Assembly (NCBI RefSeq): GCF_000023885.1
Contig: NC_013165.1
Coordinates: forward strand, 2,480,001-2,544,000
Direction of reading: 5' to 3'
Length of the DNA stretch: 64,000 nucleotides
Source: Slackia heliotrinireducens DSM 20476
GTDB taxonomy: Bacteria; Actinomycetota; Coriobacteriia; Coriobacteriales; Eggerthellaceae
Position 1 is the first letter of the stretch, and the number at the start of each line of letters is the position of its first letter. Both the position numbers and the translations under genes were made by a program. Below, piece after piece: positions 8,530 through 16,868 of the stretch. The notes beneath the pieces are model-generated. The model saw only the letters and a program-made list of their open reading frames with translations. It was not told the DNA's origin and did not search any database.

Positions 8530-8545
8530 CCTGCCTTCGGGCAGG
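8530..8545 (+). other. Small stem-loop just before the preQ1 riboswitch
   Basis: CCTGCC-TTCG-GGCAGG is a perfect 6-bp hairpin with a stable UUCG-type loop immediately before the riboswitch. It may insulate or help fold the aptamer. Confidence 0.5.
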
Positions 8546-8584
8546 GGTTGTCGCGACATCCAACCTAAAAAAACTAAGGACCTT
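8546..8584 (+). promoter_or_regulatory. preQ1-I riboswitch controlling queC
   Basis: GGTTG (8546-8550) pairs perfectly with CAACC (8561-8565) around the loop TCGCGACATC, followed by the A-rich tail TAAAAAAACTAAGGA. This is the plan of the compact preQ1-I aptamer, in which the A-rich tail threads the stem and its end pairs with the loop. The tail ends in AAGGA, the ribosome site of queC (ATG 8588), so binding of preQ1 would be expected to hide it and block translation. Confidence 0.82.
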
Positions 8585-8587
8585 AGC

Positions 8588-9295
8588 ATGACTTCAACCG
8601 ACCAGCCGACCCGCGCCATGGTTCTGTCCAGCGGCGGGGTTGACTCCACCACCTGCCTTGCCCTGGCATGCGAACAGTTCGGGGCAGACAACGTCACATC
8701 CGTGAGCGTTTTTTACGGGCAACGCCACAACAAGGAACTGGCCTGCGCCGACGCCGTTGCGAAGCATTACGGCGTGGCACACCACGTGCTGGATTTGGCG
8801 AACATCCTGGCTAATTCGAACAACGCGCTCATGGCCGACTCCACCCAGGAAATCGACCACCGCGACTATGCCACGCAGATCGCCGAAAACGAAGACGGCA
8901 TGGTGAACACCTATGTCCCCTTCCGCAACGGGCTTATGTTGTCGGCCGTGACGGCGCTGGCCATCTCGCTCAATCCCACCGAGAAAACCGCGATCTATTT
9001 GGGCGCCCATGCCGACGACGCGGCGGGCGGCGCGTATCCCGACTGCACGCCCGAGTTCTTCGAGGCTATTGCGCGCGCCATTGAGCTGGGATCTTACGGC
9101 AAAGCCGTCCTTCGGGAGCCGTTCGTCAACGTGAACAAGGCCGATGTTGTGGCCTGCGGCCTGAAGCTGGGCGTGCCGTACGAGCTCACCTGGTCGTGCT
9201 ACGAGGGCGGCGACGCTCCCTGCGGAACCTGCGCCACCTGCATCGACCGCGCGAAGGCCTTCGCGGCAAACGGCGTTGCCGACCCGGCGCTGTAG
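8588..9295 (+). CDS. queC: 7-cyano-7-deazaguanine synthase
   Basis: QueC converts 7-carboxy-7-deazaguanine to preQ0 with ATP and ammonia. The PP-loop ATPase motif LSSGGVDST is at about residues 13-21. The C-terminal zinc site is visible as Cys residues in SCYEGGDAPCGTCATCIDR. At 235 residues it has the usual length. It is read directly from a preQ1-I riboswitch whose tail supplies the ribosome site, so translation should fall when preQ1 is plentiful. It lies between queF and a queuosine-precursor transporter gene. Confidence 0.95.
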   Translation: MTSTDQPTRAMVLSSGGVDSTTCLALACEQFGADNVTSVSVFYGQRHNKELACADAVAKHYGVAHHVLDLANILANSNNALMADSTQEIDHRDYATQIAENEDGMVNTYVPFRNGLMLSAVTALAISLNPTEKTAIYLGAHADDAAGGAYPDCTPEFFEAIARAIELGSYGKAVLREPFVNVNKADVVACGLKLGVPYELTWSCYEGGDAPCGTCATCIDRAKAFAANGVADPAL

Positions 9296-9367
9296 CGCCT
9301 GCAAGCAGCAGCAACGCTCGAGCCGTCGCCGACCGTCACCTCCCGCGCACATCCATCGCCAACCAAA

Positions 9368-9381
9368 CGTGCATATGCACG
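9368..9381. promoter_or_regulatory. Perfect 14-bp palindrome before the transporter gene
   Basis: CGTGCATATGCACG is a perfect palindrome 23 bases upstream of the ATG at 9405. It could be an operator, or the base of a small hairpin near the ribosome site; nothing else supports a function. Confidence 0.3.
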
Positions 9382-9404
9382 CCGAACATTTTAGGAGCAG
9401 CCTT

Positions 9405-10112
9405 ATGAAACGCACCACCAACAACTATCTTGCCTGCGGCATGGTCTTCGCCGTGGCACTCGTCATCTCCAACGTCGTCACCGGAAAGGTCATCCAGACC
9501 GGCATTCCGTTGTTCGGCACCACCATCGCGTTGCCGGGCGCGGCGCTGTGCTACGCCATCACGTTCCTGATGACCGATGTCATCGGCGAGATCTGGGGTC
9601 GCAAGGAAGCCCAGACCGTGGTGCTGTGGGGCTTCGCGTGCCAGCTTCTGGCCACGGCGCTTATCGTGTTCACCCAGGTGCTTCCGGCGGTGGATCCGGA
9701 CATGCAGAACGCCTACAACATGCTGCTGGGACAGAACGTCATCTTCGTCATCGGCAGCATGACCGCGTACCTTATCAGCCAGTCGTGGGATGTGTTCATC
9801 TTTCATGCGATCCGCAACCGCGTGCTGAGCTCGCATAAGGGCGGCTACGCCTGGCGTTGGCTGTGGAACAACATCTCCACCATGACGTCGCAGATCATCG
9901 ACACGGTAGTGTTCATCGGCATCGCCTTCGGCATCGGCTTCGGCTGGCTGTTCGATCCGGCCATGCTGCCGCAGCTGGGCGCCATGATGGTGGGCCAGTA
10001 TCTGCTGAAGTTCTGCCTCGCGGCCATCGATACGCCCTTCTTCTACCTGCTCACCCGCGGCACCCACGCGGCTCCCCAGGTCGCATCTGACGCCGCCGAG
10101 AGCGCGGCCTAG
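9405..10112 (+). CDS. Queuosine precursor transporter (YhhQ/COG1738 family)
   Basis: The 235-residue membrane protein has about six helices with family features: an early SNVVTGKVIQ, then FLMTDVIGEIWGRKEAQ (the charged DVIGE(I/V)(Y/W)G motif), SQSWDVFIFHAI, and WLWNNISTMTSQIIDTVVF. Family members import preQ0/preQ1 or related bases across the inner membrane. Start ATG 9405 has TAGGAGC 7 bases upstream. It follows queC by 109 bases, so the organism appears able both to make and to salvage the precursor. The exact substrate cannot be told. Confidence 0.9.
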   Translation: MKRTTNNYLACGMVFAVALVISNVVTGKVIQTGIPLFGTTIALPGAALCYAITFLMTDVIGEIWGRKEAQTVVLWGFACQLLATALIVFTQVLPAVDPDMQNAYNMLLGQNVIFVIGSMTAYLISQSWDVFIFHAIRNRVLSSHKGGYAWRWLWNNISTMTSQIIDTVVFIGIAFGIGFGWLFDPAMLPQLGAMMVGQYLLKFCLAAIDTPFFYLLTRGTHAAPQVASDAAESAA

Positions 10113-10145
10113 CGCTCAGAACGCACCAAGCGCCCGAACAACAGA

Positions 10146-10175
10146 CGGGGCAGGCGAATCGCCTGCCCCGTTTTC
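10146..10175 (+). terminator. Terminator of the queuosine cluster
   Basis: A perfect stem CGGGGCAGGC/GCCTGCCCCG with a five-base loop is followed by TTTTCG, 34 bases after the transporter stop. It lies 25 bases from the end of the convergent gene at 10201. Confidence 0.85.
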
Positions 10176-10200
10176 GTATCCGCATATGTTCGAAAGGGCT

Positions 10201-11208
10201 CTACTCCTCTTTCTCCATGACGAATGCGAGCTTGTCGGACTTATAGAACTCGCTCACGTCGTTTGGAACGTCGTACCAGGCCATGGCACCTTCGGGCGTG
10301 ATCAGGATGGCGCTGTAATCCTCGATGCCCTGGTCGTCGTTGGGCTCGCCCGCCGCCCAGTCGTTGTAGCTGAAAGCTTCGCCGCTCACCCACTCGAAGG
10401 CATCGCCGGAGCCGCGTTTCGCCCCGATCCAGAAGACCTTGCGGTCGGTGGCAGCAACGGCGGCCTTGACCTTGTCGTTTTCTTCCGCCGACGTGATGGT
10501 GGCAAGATAGCCGCCCTGGGATTCGCAGTACGCCTTGGCGTCTTCCCAGGTCATAGCCTCGCTAATAACCTCATAGGTATGGACGACAGGCCCGCTGGAC
10601 ACCACCAGGTCCACCGCCGCTCCCGCATCCACGCGCTCGCCAGGACTCGTTCCCTGAGAAACGACCGCGCCCTTCTCGACCGCTTCGTCATGCTGCTCGG
10701 TCACTGTGCCCAGCACCAAACCGTTGTCGGCAAGGACCTTCTCAGCGTCTTCCTGATACATGCCCGCAAGGTCGGGAACCTCAACCGACGTATCGGCCTC
10801 GTCTTCGGCACCCTTCTCGTCGGAATCATCCTTCTCGGTCTTGGCCGACGATTCCTCTGTCTTGCCCTCGGCCTCCTTATCGTCCTTGTCAGCCTTCTGG
10901 GACGTCTTGGTGTCGTCGCCAGAACCATCGTCAAAGGGACCGATGCCACCGATGAACAGGACCGCAGTCAACGCCGCCGCCAGCACCACGACGGCGCAGG
11001 CCGCAACCACGGCGATGGTCTTGCCGTGGCCGCCCGTCGACGGATCCTGGATGGGCTCCACGTATCCGGTTCCCACGGGCTGCCCTGCTGTCATCACCTG
11101 CGTGACGTCGGGCGACTGCGCCGCAGACGCGCCCTTGACAGGCGCGCCACACTGCACGCAGAAGGCCATTCCTTCCGGAACCTGCGAACCGCATTTCGTG
11201 CAAAACAT
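10201..11208 (-). CDS. Zinc-ribbon, single-helix protein with PASTA and C-type lectin-like domains
   Basis: The 335-residue protein has four visible parts. Residues 1-25 form a zinc ribbon (FCTKCG, FCVQCG). A single helix near residues 67-90 (VVAACAVVVLAAALTAVLF) is followed by a charged linker. A PASTA-like repeat starts at VPDLAGMYQEDAEKVLADNG. The last 125 residues form a C-type lectin fold with TWEDAKAYCESQGGYLATI, KVFWIGAKR and the calcium/carbohydrate loop WAAGEPND. The ribbon would be cytoplasmic and the PASTA and lectin parts outside, where they could bind cell-wall muropeptides or glycans. Start ATG 11208 has TAGGAGC upstream. It follows the GH3 gene by 9 bases. Confidence 0.85.
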   Translation of the reverse strand: MFCTKCGSQVPEGMAFCVQCGAPVKGASAAQSPDVTQVMTAGQPVGTGYVEPIQDPSTGGHGKTIAVVAACAVVVLAAALTAVLFIGGIGPFDDGSGDDTKTSQKADKDDKEAEGKTEESSAKTEKDDSDEKGAEDEADTSVEVPDLAGMYQEDAEKVLADNGLVLGTVTEQHDEAVEKGAVVSQGTSPGERVDAGAAVDLVVSSGPVVHTYEVISEAMTWEDAKAYCESQGGYLATITSAEENDKVKAAVAATDRKVFWIGAKRGSGDAFEWVSGEAFSYNDWAAGEPNDDQGIEDYSAILITPEGAMAWYDVPNDVSEFYKSDKLAFVMEKEE

Positions 11209-11217
11209 CTCTCGCTC

Positions 11218-12507
11218 CTATTCCATCGTCATCTTGACACGCAGGATGCGGGTCAAAGACTCGTCAATCCTCTCTTCACTCAACGTGCCGTCGGACACCG
11301 CCGCCAACACCGCATTGTACGCCGCCGCGAAGTCCAGCGGCATGAGCACCATATCGCATCCGGCCTGCAACGCCATGACCGCACCCGCATCCCCATAGGC
11401 CGTAACGGCGCCCATCTCCAAGGAATCCGTCACCACAATGCCGTCGTATTGCAGCTGGTCGCGCAGGACGTCGGTCACCATCACCTTCGAAATGGAGGCC
11501 GGCGTGTCGTCGCCCGTCACGTTCGGCACCGACAGATGCCCCACCATGACGAAAGGCACGCCCACCTGAACGGCGCGCTGGAAGGGAACGAGCTCGGTTG
11601 CCTGCAGCTCCTCAAGGGTGCTGCCGATGGAGATGCTGCCGTCATGGCTGTCGCCGATGGCGGCCCCGATACCTGGGAAATGCTTGGCGCTGCACAGCAT
11701 ACCCGACTCGACGAAGCCTTCTATCTGGGCCTCCACCATGTCGGAGACAAGCTCGGGGTCCGATCCGAAGGATCGCTGCGCCATGACGCCGCCTTCCACG
11801 TTGGCGATGTCGCAGCACGGCGCGAAGTCCATGTTGAAGCCGAGCGGCTTGAGGTAGCCGGCTATGGCCTGCGCCGCCGATTTCGCCTGCGATACATCCC
11901 CGGTATCTCCGATGGCGGCCATGTCCCCCACGTCCGTCACGCCGAAGGCGGGGTTCGAGGCGATGCGGGTCACGGTGCCGCCCTCTTCGTCAACCGCCAG
12001 AAACGGCGCATGCCCTATCGTATCCACACCGATCTGGGCCATGTTCGTGAGCATTTCGGTGGTCTGCGCAGGGTCGACCAGGTTCTCCGCAAAGTAGCAG
12101 ATGCCGCCTACCGGATAGGTGCCATAGGCGGTGCGGCTGGTATCCCCTGCCGCTGTGACCTGGCCCATTCCGGTGAACGACTCGGGCCGCACGAAGAACA
12201 GCTGGGCCACCTTCTGCTCGATGTTCCAGCCTGCAATCTCCTCGGTAATCTCGTCGTCCAAGGTTTTGGCAGGTTTTTCCATGGGCTCGCCGCCCGAACC
12301 CTTCGCCTCCGACGAGCTGTCGTCAACGTCGAAGGAGTCCTTGTCGCGATGCTTCGGCTCATCGTCGGAGGCGAACAGCGAGCATCCAGTCAGCGTTCCC
12401 AACGCCGCGCAGGACGCCATGCCAGCAAGCCCCGCCGCGAACGTGCGGCGCGACACCGATTTGGGCCTACACGGTCTACCAGGTACTATGTCCATAAATA
12501 AGTCCAT
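11218..12507 (-). CDS. Exported GH3 beta-N-acetylhexosaminidase (NagZ-like lipoprotein)
   Basis: A glycoside hydrolase family 3 enzyme of the type that removes N-acetylglucosamine from muropeptides. The signal peptide is twin-arginine-like (SRRTFAAGLAG) with a lipobox LTGC, so it is probably an exported lipoprotein rather than the cytoplasmic form. Catalytic features are KHFPGIG, then the DSHDG loop whose His would be the acid/base, and the nucleophile Asp in VVTDSLEMGA. It has 429 residues from ATG 12507; other ATGs are close by. It sits next to lectin/PASTA and amidase genes, consistent with cell-wall turnover. Confidence 0.87.
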   Translation of the reverse strand: MDLFMDIVPGRPCRPKSVSRRTFAAGLAGMASCAALGTLTGCSLFASDDEPKHRDKDSFDVDDSSSEAKGSGGEPMEKPAKTLDDEITEEIAGWNIEQKVAQLFFVRPESFTGMGQVTAAGDTSRTAYGTYPVGGICYFAENLVDPAQTTEMLTNMAQIGVDTIGHAPFLAVDEEGGTVTRIASNPAFGVTDVGDMAAIGDTGDVSQAKSAAQAIAGYLKPLGFNMDFAPCCDIANVEGGVMAQRSFGSDPELVSDMVEAQIEGFVESGMLCSAKHFPGIGAAIGDSHDGSISIGSTLEELQATELVPFQRAVQVGVPFVMVGHLSVPNVTGDDTPASISKVMVTDVLRDQLQYDGIVVTDSLEMGAVTAYGDAGAVMALQAGCDMVLMPLDFAAAYNAVLAAVSDGTLSEERIDESLTRILRVKMTME

Positions 12508-12579
12508 AACCAATCATTCCGTCAGCCGTCATGAAGCCCGCCCGACGCGCAGGGCGGATGCCTCATTATAGCGCTGTCT

Positions 12580-13080
12580 TCAGTGGGAGACAGCCGTGCC
12601 GCAATGCATGCAGAACGCGTCCCCTTGGTTCATCGGCGAGCCGCAATGCGGGCACGGCACCTGGCCGGGCATGGGAGAAGGCATCGCATTTGCGGCTCTC
12701 ACCTGGGCAATGGGCGTTCCGCAGGTCGCGCAGAACATATCGGTTTCCGCCACGCGGCCGCCGCATCCCGGGCACGTGTACACGCGCGCGTTGATCTGCT
12801 GCTGACGCTCCTGAGCTTCAAGCTGCATGATTTGCGCGTTCACGGCTTCGCGCTGGGCATCCAGCGAGGCGATGCCTTCATAGAGCCCCTCGCGACCGCT
12901 GCGGAAATCGACGTTTTCCCTGGTCGCTTCGTACAGACTCGCACCCAGCTGGGCGGCTAGGGCCTGGCGCTGCTTGTTGATGTCGTTCAGCTGGTTCTTC
13001 AGCTTCAGCGTTTCGGTAGTGCGCCCGGCAGATGCCACGCCGCGGTTGACGCTTGCAGTCACGTTATCCAAGAATCCCAT
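12580..13080 (-). CDS. Coiled-coil protein with C-terminal zinc ribbons
   Basis: The 166-residue product opens MGFLDNVTASVNRGVASAGR and continues as a long helical segment (TLKLKNQLNDINKQRQALAA and onwards), then two C-terminal zinc ribbons: YTCPGCGGR with FCATCGTP, and VPCPHCGSP with FCMHCGTA. No membrane segment is present. The exact role is unknown; such ribbons often mediate protein contacts. Start ATG 13080 has GAGGT 5 bases upstream. The ribbons resemble those at the N-termini of the membrane proteins at 10201 and 15617, suggesting related partners. Confidence 0.8.
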   Translation of the reverse strand: MGFLDNVTASVNRGVASAGRTTETLKLKNQLNDINKQRQALAAQLGASLYEATRENVDFRSGREGLYEGIASLDAQREAVNAQIMQLEAQERQQQINARVYTCPGCGGRVAETDMFCATCGTPIAQVRAANAMPSPMPGQVPCPHCGSPMNQGDAFCMHCGTAVSH

Positions 13081-13204
13081 GATGACCTCGACTTTCGGTT
13101 GGCTTGTCGCCGATGTATCTGATGAGTGCATCATACGTCTCGGTTCGCGGGATTCGTTGCACAACCTTTTGCAACCGAGAATCCCGCCGTAAACCGCGCC
13201 CAAA

Positions 13205-13236
13205 CGAAAAACGGCCGCCCATCGGACGGCCGTTTC
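13205..13236 (-). terminator. Terminator of the DUF6273 gene
   Basis: Read on the minus strand, AAACGGCCG and CGGCCGTTT form a perfect stem followed by TTCG, 14 bases after the stop codon at 13250. Confidence 0.75.
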
Positions 13237-13249
13237 GCAGATGCTTGGC

Positions 13250-15076
13250 TTACACGCAGAAGCAAGGTGCCACGCCAACGTAATTGCCGGCGTATTGGGC
13301 GTAATCGGGAATGCCTTCGGAGGTCACATAGTAGAACTCCGAGCCGCTGCCAGGTCGCGACGAACGCAGCCACCAGCTGGCAGGATAGCCGTCGAAGTTC
13401 TTCACGATCGAAGCGCACTGCTCATCGGTATAGAAGGCGTTGATGCCCGTGAACTCGTAGAGCGGGTACTGCGAGCCCTCCACGTTGAAGATGTCGCAGG
13501 CCCAGTAAGCTTCCTCGCCGCTGATGCCGATGATTTCCACCAGGGAGAGCAGCCACAGCTTGTCGGACGTGATCGACACGCAGGAACGGTCGGATGCAGA
13601 CCCTTCGTTGTTGGTGGCCTTCTCCACCTCGACAACGACATTGCGCAGGTCAGAAGGCAGCCGTAGGTACATTTCCGAATTCAGCCACGAGCGCATGTCG
13701 CTGTCGGCCCAACCGCCGTAGTTCGTGCCGTAATCGTTCATGGCGAACTGCGACACGGAATCGACGAACTGGAAGGTGATGCCGGCGGTTCCCGCCGCGC
13801 CGTGCTTCTGGTCGTGGCGGAATCCCACGATGCACACGGAGGCCTCGGTCCCGTCCTCGAGCGTGACATGTTTCACCTGACTTCCGTCAAGCGTGCCGTC
13901 TTTGGCGCACAGGTGGTATTCGGCGGCCAACGCGATGGCATCGGCGTCCGAGGATGCTTCGGAAATCATCGTCGACAGCTCGGAGAGCTCGTCCCAGGAA
14001 TAGTCGTCGACAGAGTCGCGGACCTCGACGGCCGGCGCCTCTGCCTCTGCGGCAGCCTGCTCCTCGGCGGCAGCGGCTTCGGCTTCTGCTGCGGCTGCTG
14101 CCTCCTGCTCCTGCTCTATGGCGCTCAGGGTTGCCTGGGCTTCGTTCAGGTCGTCTTGGAGCTGGGCGTTCTGGCTGCGGGCCGAGCCAAGCATGATGGC
14201 CAAGGCCACAGCCGCCACCAGCGCGACGCCCAGCGCTCCGATCAGCCAATGGTTCGCACGAGAGAACCGCTTCGCGGCCTTCGCATCGGGGCTTTCCGAG
14301 AAACGGAAGGGGTTGCCACCGCCTCCCAGCAGGTCAGAGCCCGTGGCGTCCAGGCGCACGTTGTGGGCCTGGGACGGAAGCATGGCGACGGCGGATGCGG
14401 AATCGATGACCTCGAGTCCGTCGTAGAACTCGCCGTCGGAGGACTCTTCCTCAGGTTCTGGCGCGGGTTCAGGTTCCGTTTCGGGTGCGGGCTTCGGCTC
14501 AGGTGCAGGCTCGGGCGCGGGCTTCGGCTCAGGTTCAACTTCAGCTTCGGGCTCAGGCTCGGCTTCGGACTCAGGTTCAGGTCTAGAAGCCGTCACAAGT
14601 TCGGGCGTGGAATCAACCGCAGACTCGGGCTCCGCCTCGAGATCGGCTCCAAGCTCGGTATCGGCCCCAGACATAGCCTCCAACTCCGACTCCGGCTCCG
14701 GCTCGGCACTGTCCACAGGTTCCGATTCCGGTTCGGGTTCGGGTTCGTCTACGGGCACCGGTTCGGATTCGGACTCTCGTTCATATTCAGGCTCCCGCAC
14801 CGATTCAACCGCGTGCGCAGGCTCGACCACAGGTTCGGGCTCAGCCGCTGGCTCAGGCTTGACCGTCGCTTCAGGCTCGGCCTCAGGTTCCGACGCAGCC
14901 GGCGGCTCCGGATCCAGCTCGACAACGGGACTATTCGCACGAAGCACGTCAACAGGGGCAAAACTGGCATGTTTGCCCATCACGACAACATCGTCATCTT
15001 CGTCTTCGACACTCAGCGGGCAATTCGAGCAATCGGCTTCTTCGCACAGTTCTTCTTGACACTCAAAGCGTTTCAT
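13250..15076 (-). CDS. Pro/Glu-repeat membrane protein with DUF6273-type domain
   Basis: The 608-residue protein has a Cys-rich start (Cys at 6, 11, 16 and 19), then about 150 residues of Glu-Pro repeats ([19 protein letters not shown]). A membrane helix ([20 protein letters not shown]) is followed by an Ala/Glu-rich coiled coil and a C-terminal domain of about 220 residues. That domain has [39 protein letters not shown] and a final GVAPCFCV, features I associate with DUF6273, a fold often found in surface proteins. The repeat tract is probably cytoplasmic and disordered. Start ATG 15076 has AGGAGC 6 bases upstream; the longer frame upstream lacks a site. Confidence 0.78.
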   Translation of the reverse strand: MKRFECQEELCEEADCSNCPLSVEDEDDDVVVMGKHASFAPVDVLRANSPVVELDPEPPAASEPEAEPEATVKPEPAAEPEPVVEPAHAVESVREPEYERESESEPVPVDEPEPEPESEPVDSAEPEPESELEAMSGADTELGADLEAEPESAVDSTPELVTASRPEPESEAEPEPEAEVEPEPKPAPEPAPEPKPAPETEPEPAPEPEEESSDGEFYDGLEVIDSASAVAMLPSQAHNVRLDATGSDLLGGGGNPFRFSESPDAKAAKRFSRANHWLIGALGVALVAAVALAIMLGSARSQNAQLQDDLNEAQATLSAIEQEQEAAAAAEAEAAAAEEQAAAEAEAPAVEVRDSVDDYSWDELSELSTMISEASSDADAIALAAEYHLCAKDGTLDGSQVKHVTLEDGTEASVCIVGFRHDQKHGAAGTAGITFQFVDSVSQFAMNDYGTNYGGWADSDMRSWLNSEMYLRLPSDLRNVVVEVEKATNNEGSASDRSCVSITSDKLWLLSLVEIIGISGEEAYWACDIFNVEGSQYPLYEFTGINAFYTDEQCASIVKNFDGYPASWWLRSSRPGSGSEFYYVTSEGIPDYAQYAGNYVGVAPCFCV

Positions 15077-15247
15077 AGCGCTCCTAACATATATATGTTT
15101 TCGCGTCATATGATAGGGCTTTTGCGGCGTTTGTGGGATGGACGTCTGTCTCCATTCGGCAAACACCCCACATGAGCAACAGACCGAGCGAAGCGCGAGG
15201 AGCGTTCGACACCTCCGTCTTTCCGCTCCTCGAACCCAAAACCTCGA

Positions 15248-15417
15248 TTTCTGCCAGGAAAATCAAGTAGTGTACGACTTGGAGTTCGCTCAAGGCCCAC
15301 CACCGAAAAGCTGTCGGGAAGCGTCCTGCTAAAACACCAGGTCAGAGGCGCATGCACATTTCGAGACCGATACGTTCGCTTCTCAGGTCGTACACTACTT
15401 GTTTTTCTTGGCAGAAA
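15248..15417. repeat. 170-bp element with about 32-bp inverted terminal arms
   Basis: The left arm begins TTTCTGCCAGGAAAATCAAG and continues TAGTGTACGAC. The right arm read inverted is TTTCTGCCAAGAAAAACAAG then TAGTGTACGAC, with two mismatches over the first 31 bases. About 95 bases lie between the arms. There is no transposase ORF. It resembles a small non-autonomous mobile repeat or a large RNA/DNA hairpin. Confidence 0.7.
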
Positions 15418-15431
15418 AGGGCCGTTTTAAG

Positions 15432-15468
15432 AAAAGGAGCAAAGGCCTCTATTGCCTTTGCTCCTTTC
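15432..15468 (-). terminator. Terminator of the YARHG gene
   Basis: GGAGCAAAGGC and GCCTTTGCTCC form a perfect 11-bp stem with a seven-base loop. Read on the minus strand it is followed by TTTTCTT. It lies about 150 bases beyond the stop at 15617, next to the palindromic element. Confidence 0.65.
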
Positions 15469-15616
15469 GCGTTCTGCTCTGTGTGTCCTGCGAGGGTGTG
15501 GTTGCGTAAGCCCGCTCGGCACGCGTGCAAATAAAACATGCATCGCGCGAACCTTGCCGGTGCCTAGCGTCGCACCTGCTCACTAGTGCGCTACCGCATA
15601 TCGTGCTGCGCGAATC

Positions 15617-16804
15617 CTACAGGTAGCTGGAACCGCGAGCCTGCTCAACCGACTTGATGGTTTCGGCGTTGGCCTTCTCGCAGTCGTTCAGCGGGCTGGC
15701 CATGCTGTCGAACTCGGACGGCGAATACACCTCCGTGTACCAGCTCTGGCTGTTGAAGTACGACCGCAGGTCCTCGTTTTGGAATCCGCGTCCATGGCGG
15801 GCGTAGATCTCGTTGCGGGCGACGTAGAGTTCCCAGTCGCTTAAGCCCGACAGCTCGGACTGGGTGTAATAGTGGGTACTGCTGTCCGGCAGAACATAGC
15901 CAGACGAAGAGCTGGAACTGCTGGATGAGCTGCTGGAACCGTCGGAAGAGCTCGAGGAGCCTCCGTCAGAGGTCACCGTGGCGGTCACTTCATCATCCTT
16001 GGAATCAGCGCTGTTCGCATCGGTGCTTGCGTCGGTGCTCTTGGCGGTGTCGGACGAAGAGTCGTCGCTTTTGGCGGTCGATGCGGCCGCCGAACCGACC
16101 ATGGCCGCTGCGGCCTCCATATCCTCGTCAGTGGCGGTCTTAAACCAGATTTCTTCCCCGTCGGAAGACAGGATCAGCTTCTTGCCGTCCAGCTCAAGAT
16201 CAACCGCTTTGCCGTCCACTTCTACCGAGCCCTTGCCGTCTTCGTCAACCTCCCAGGTGCCTTTCTGCTCGGTGCCGGCGAACATCGCCTTGCATGTGCC
16301 GTCGTCTTCAAGCGTGATGACGTACGTACCGGCCTCCGGAATCTCGTCCGATCCGTCGGAGTTGACCAGCTTGGTGGCGTTCCAGTTCCCCACCAGCGCC
16401 TCGGCGGGCTTAACCTCATCGGCCTTCTGGGTCACCTTGGTCTCCTGCTTGTCGGCGTCCTTATCCGCATCGTCGGCGCCGAGCACTCCGCCGAACACCA
16501 GGGCCGCCAGGATTCCCACCAGCGCAAGTGCCACCACGACGACCGCCGCGATCAATCCCTTCGACGTCTTTTTGGGAGGCACGGGCTGCGGGGCCTCGAC
16601 GTAATGGGCACTTCCCGAACCCGCCGCGCCCGCGCCGTCGACAGGCTGCATGACCTCGGTCGTGTCAGGCCGCCATGCCGCATTGTCCATAATCTGGGTT
16701 TGGGCCGCATTCGCAGCCGGACCCACCGGCTGCACGGGTTTGCCGCAAGACGTGCAGAAGCCTGCGCCGTCCTTCAATTCAGCTCCGCAGTTCAAACAAT
16801 ACAT
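15617..16804 (-). CDS. Zinc-ribbon, single-helix protein with C-terminal YARHG domain
   Basis: The 395-residue product starts with a zinc ribbon (MYCLNCGAE, FCTSCGKP). A helix (LIAAVVVVALALVGILAALV) follows at about residues 84-103, then a beta-rich domain (VGNWNATKLV, TYVITLEDDGTCKAMF, GTWEVDEDGKGSVEV) resembling small lipocalin-like stress domains. A serine-only tract leads to a YARHG domain (SDWELYVARNEIYARHGRGF). The ribbon is expected inside and the rest outside. YARHG domains are common on bacterial surfaces but their ligand is unknown. Start ATG 16804 has AGAGGAGC 6 bases upstream. It has the same layout as the protein at 10201. Confidence 0.85.
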   Translation of the reverse strand: MYCLNCGAELKDGAGFCTSCGKPVQPVGPAANAAQTQIMDNAAWRPDTTEVMQPVDGAGAAGSGSAHYVEAPQPVPPKKTSKGLIAAVVVVALALVGILAALVFGGVLGADDADKDADKQETKVTQKADEVKPAEALVGNWNATKLVNSDGSDEIPEAGTYVITLEDDGTCKAMFAGTEQKGTWEVDEDGKGSVEVDGKAVDLELDGKKLILSSDGEEIWFKTATDEDMEAAAAMVGSAAASTAKSDDSSSDTAKSTDASTDANSADSKDDEVTATVTSDGGSSSSSDGSSSSSSSSSSSSGYVLPDSSTHYYTQSELSGLSDWELYVARNEIYARHGRGFQNEDLRSYFNSQSWYTEVYSPSEFDSMASPLNDCEKANAETIKSVEQARGSSYL

Positions 16805-16868
16805 ATCCGCTCCTCTGTCCTTAATGCCCGGCACGGCGCCCCTTGGCGTTCACGCCGGCATGCATTCC

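Larger units (their letters stand above)
15077..15616. other. Intergenic region with a 170-bp palindromic element and a strong hairpin
   Basis: This 540-base region has no credible gene; short frames in it are consequences of the palindrome. It holds the element at 15248-15417 and the terminator at 15432-15468. The stretch 15077-15200 contains the promoter side of the DUF6273 gene. Confidence 0.6.

Noticed and set aside
9276-9404. Longer start for the queuosine transporter, or a second preQ1 riboswitch
   Set aside because: The upstream frame is Arg/Ser/Pro-rich without helices, and no stem with an A-rich tail is found; TAGGAGC before ATG 9405 decides the start.
10186-12501. A 771-codon plus-strand frame
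   Set aside because: Antisense to the lectin-fold and GH3 genes; no domain and His/Arg-rich composition typical of shadows.
13802-15175. A 457-codon plus-strand frame rich in Arg, Phe, Gly and Leu
   Set aside because: It mirrors the Glu-Pro repeat tract of the DUF6273 gene; simple-sequence antisense.
15084-15539. Several 60-80 codon frames on both strands
   Set aside because: They lie within the palindromic element and terminator, have no ribosome sites, and repeat one another through the inverted arms.
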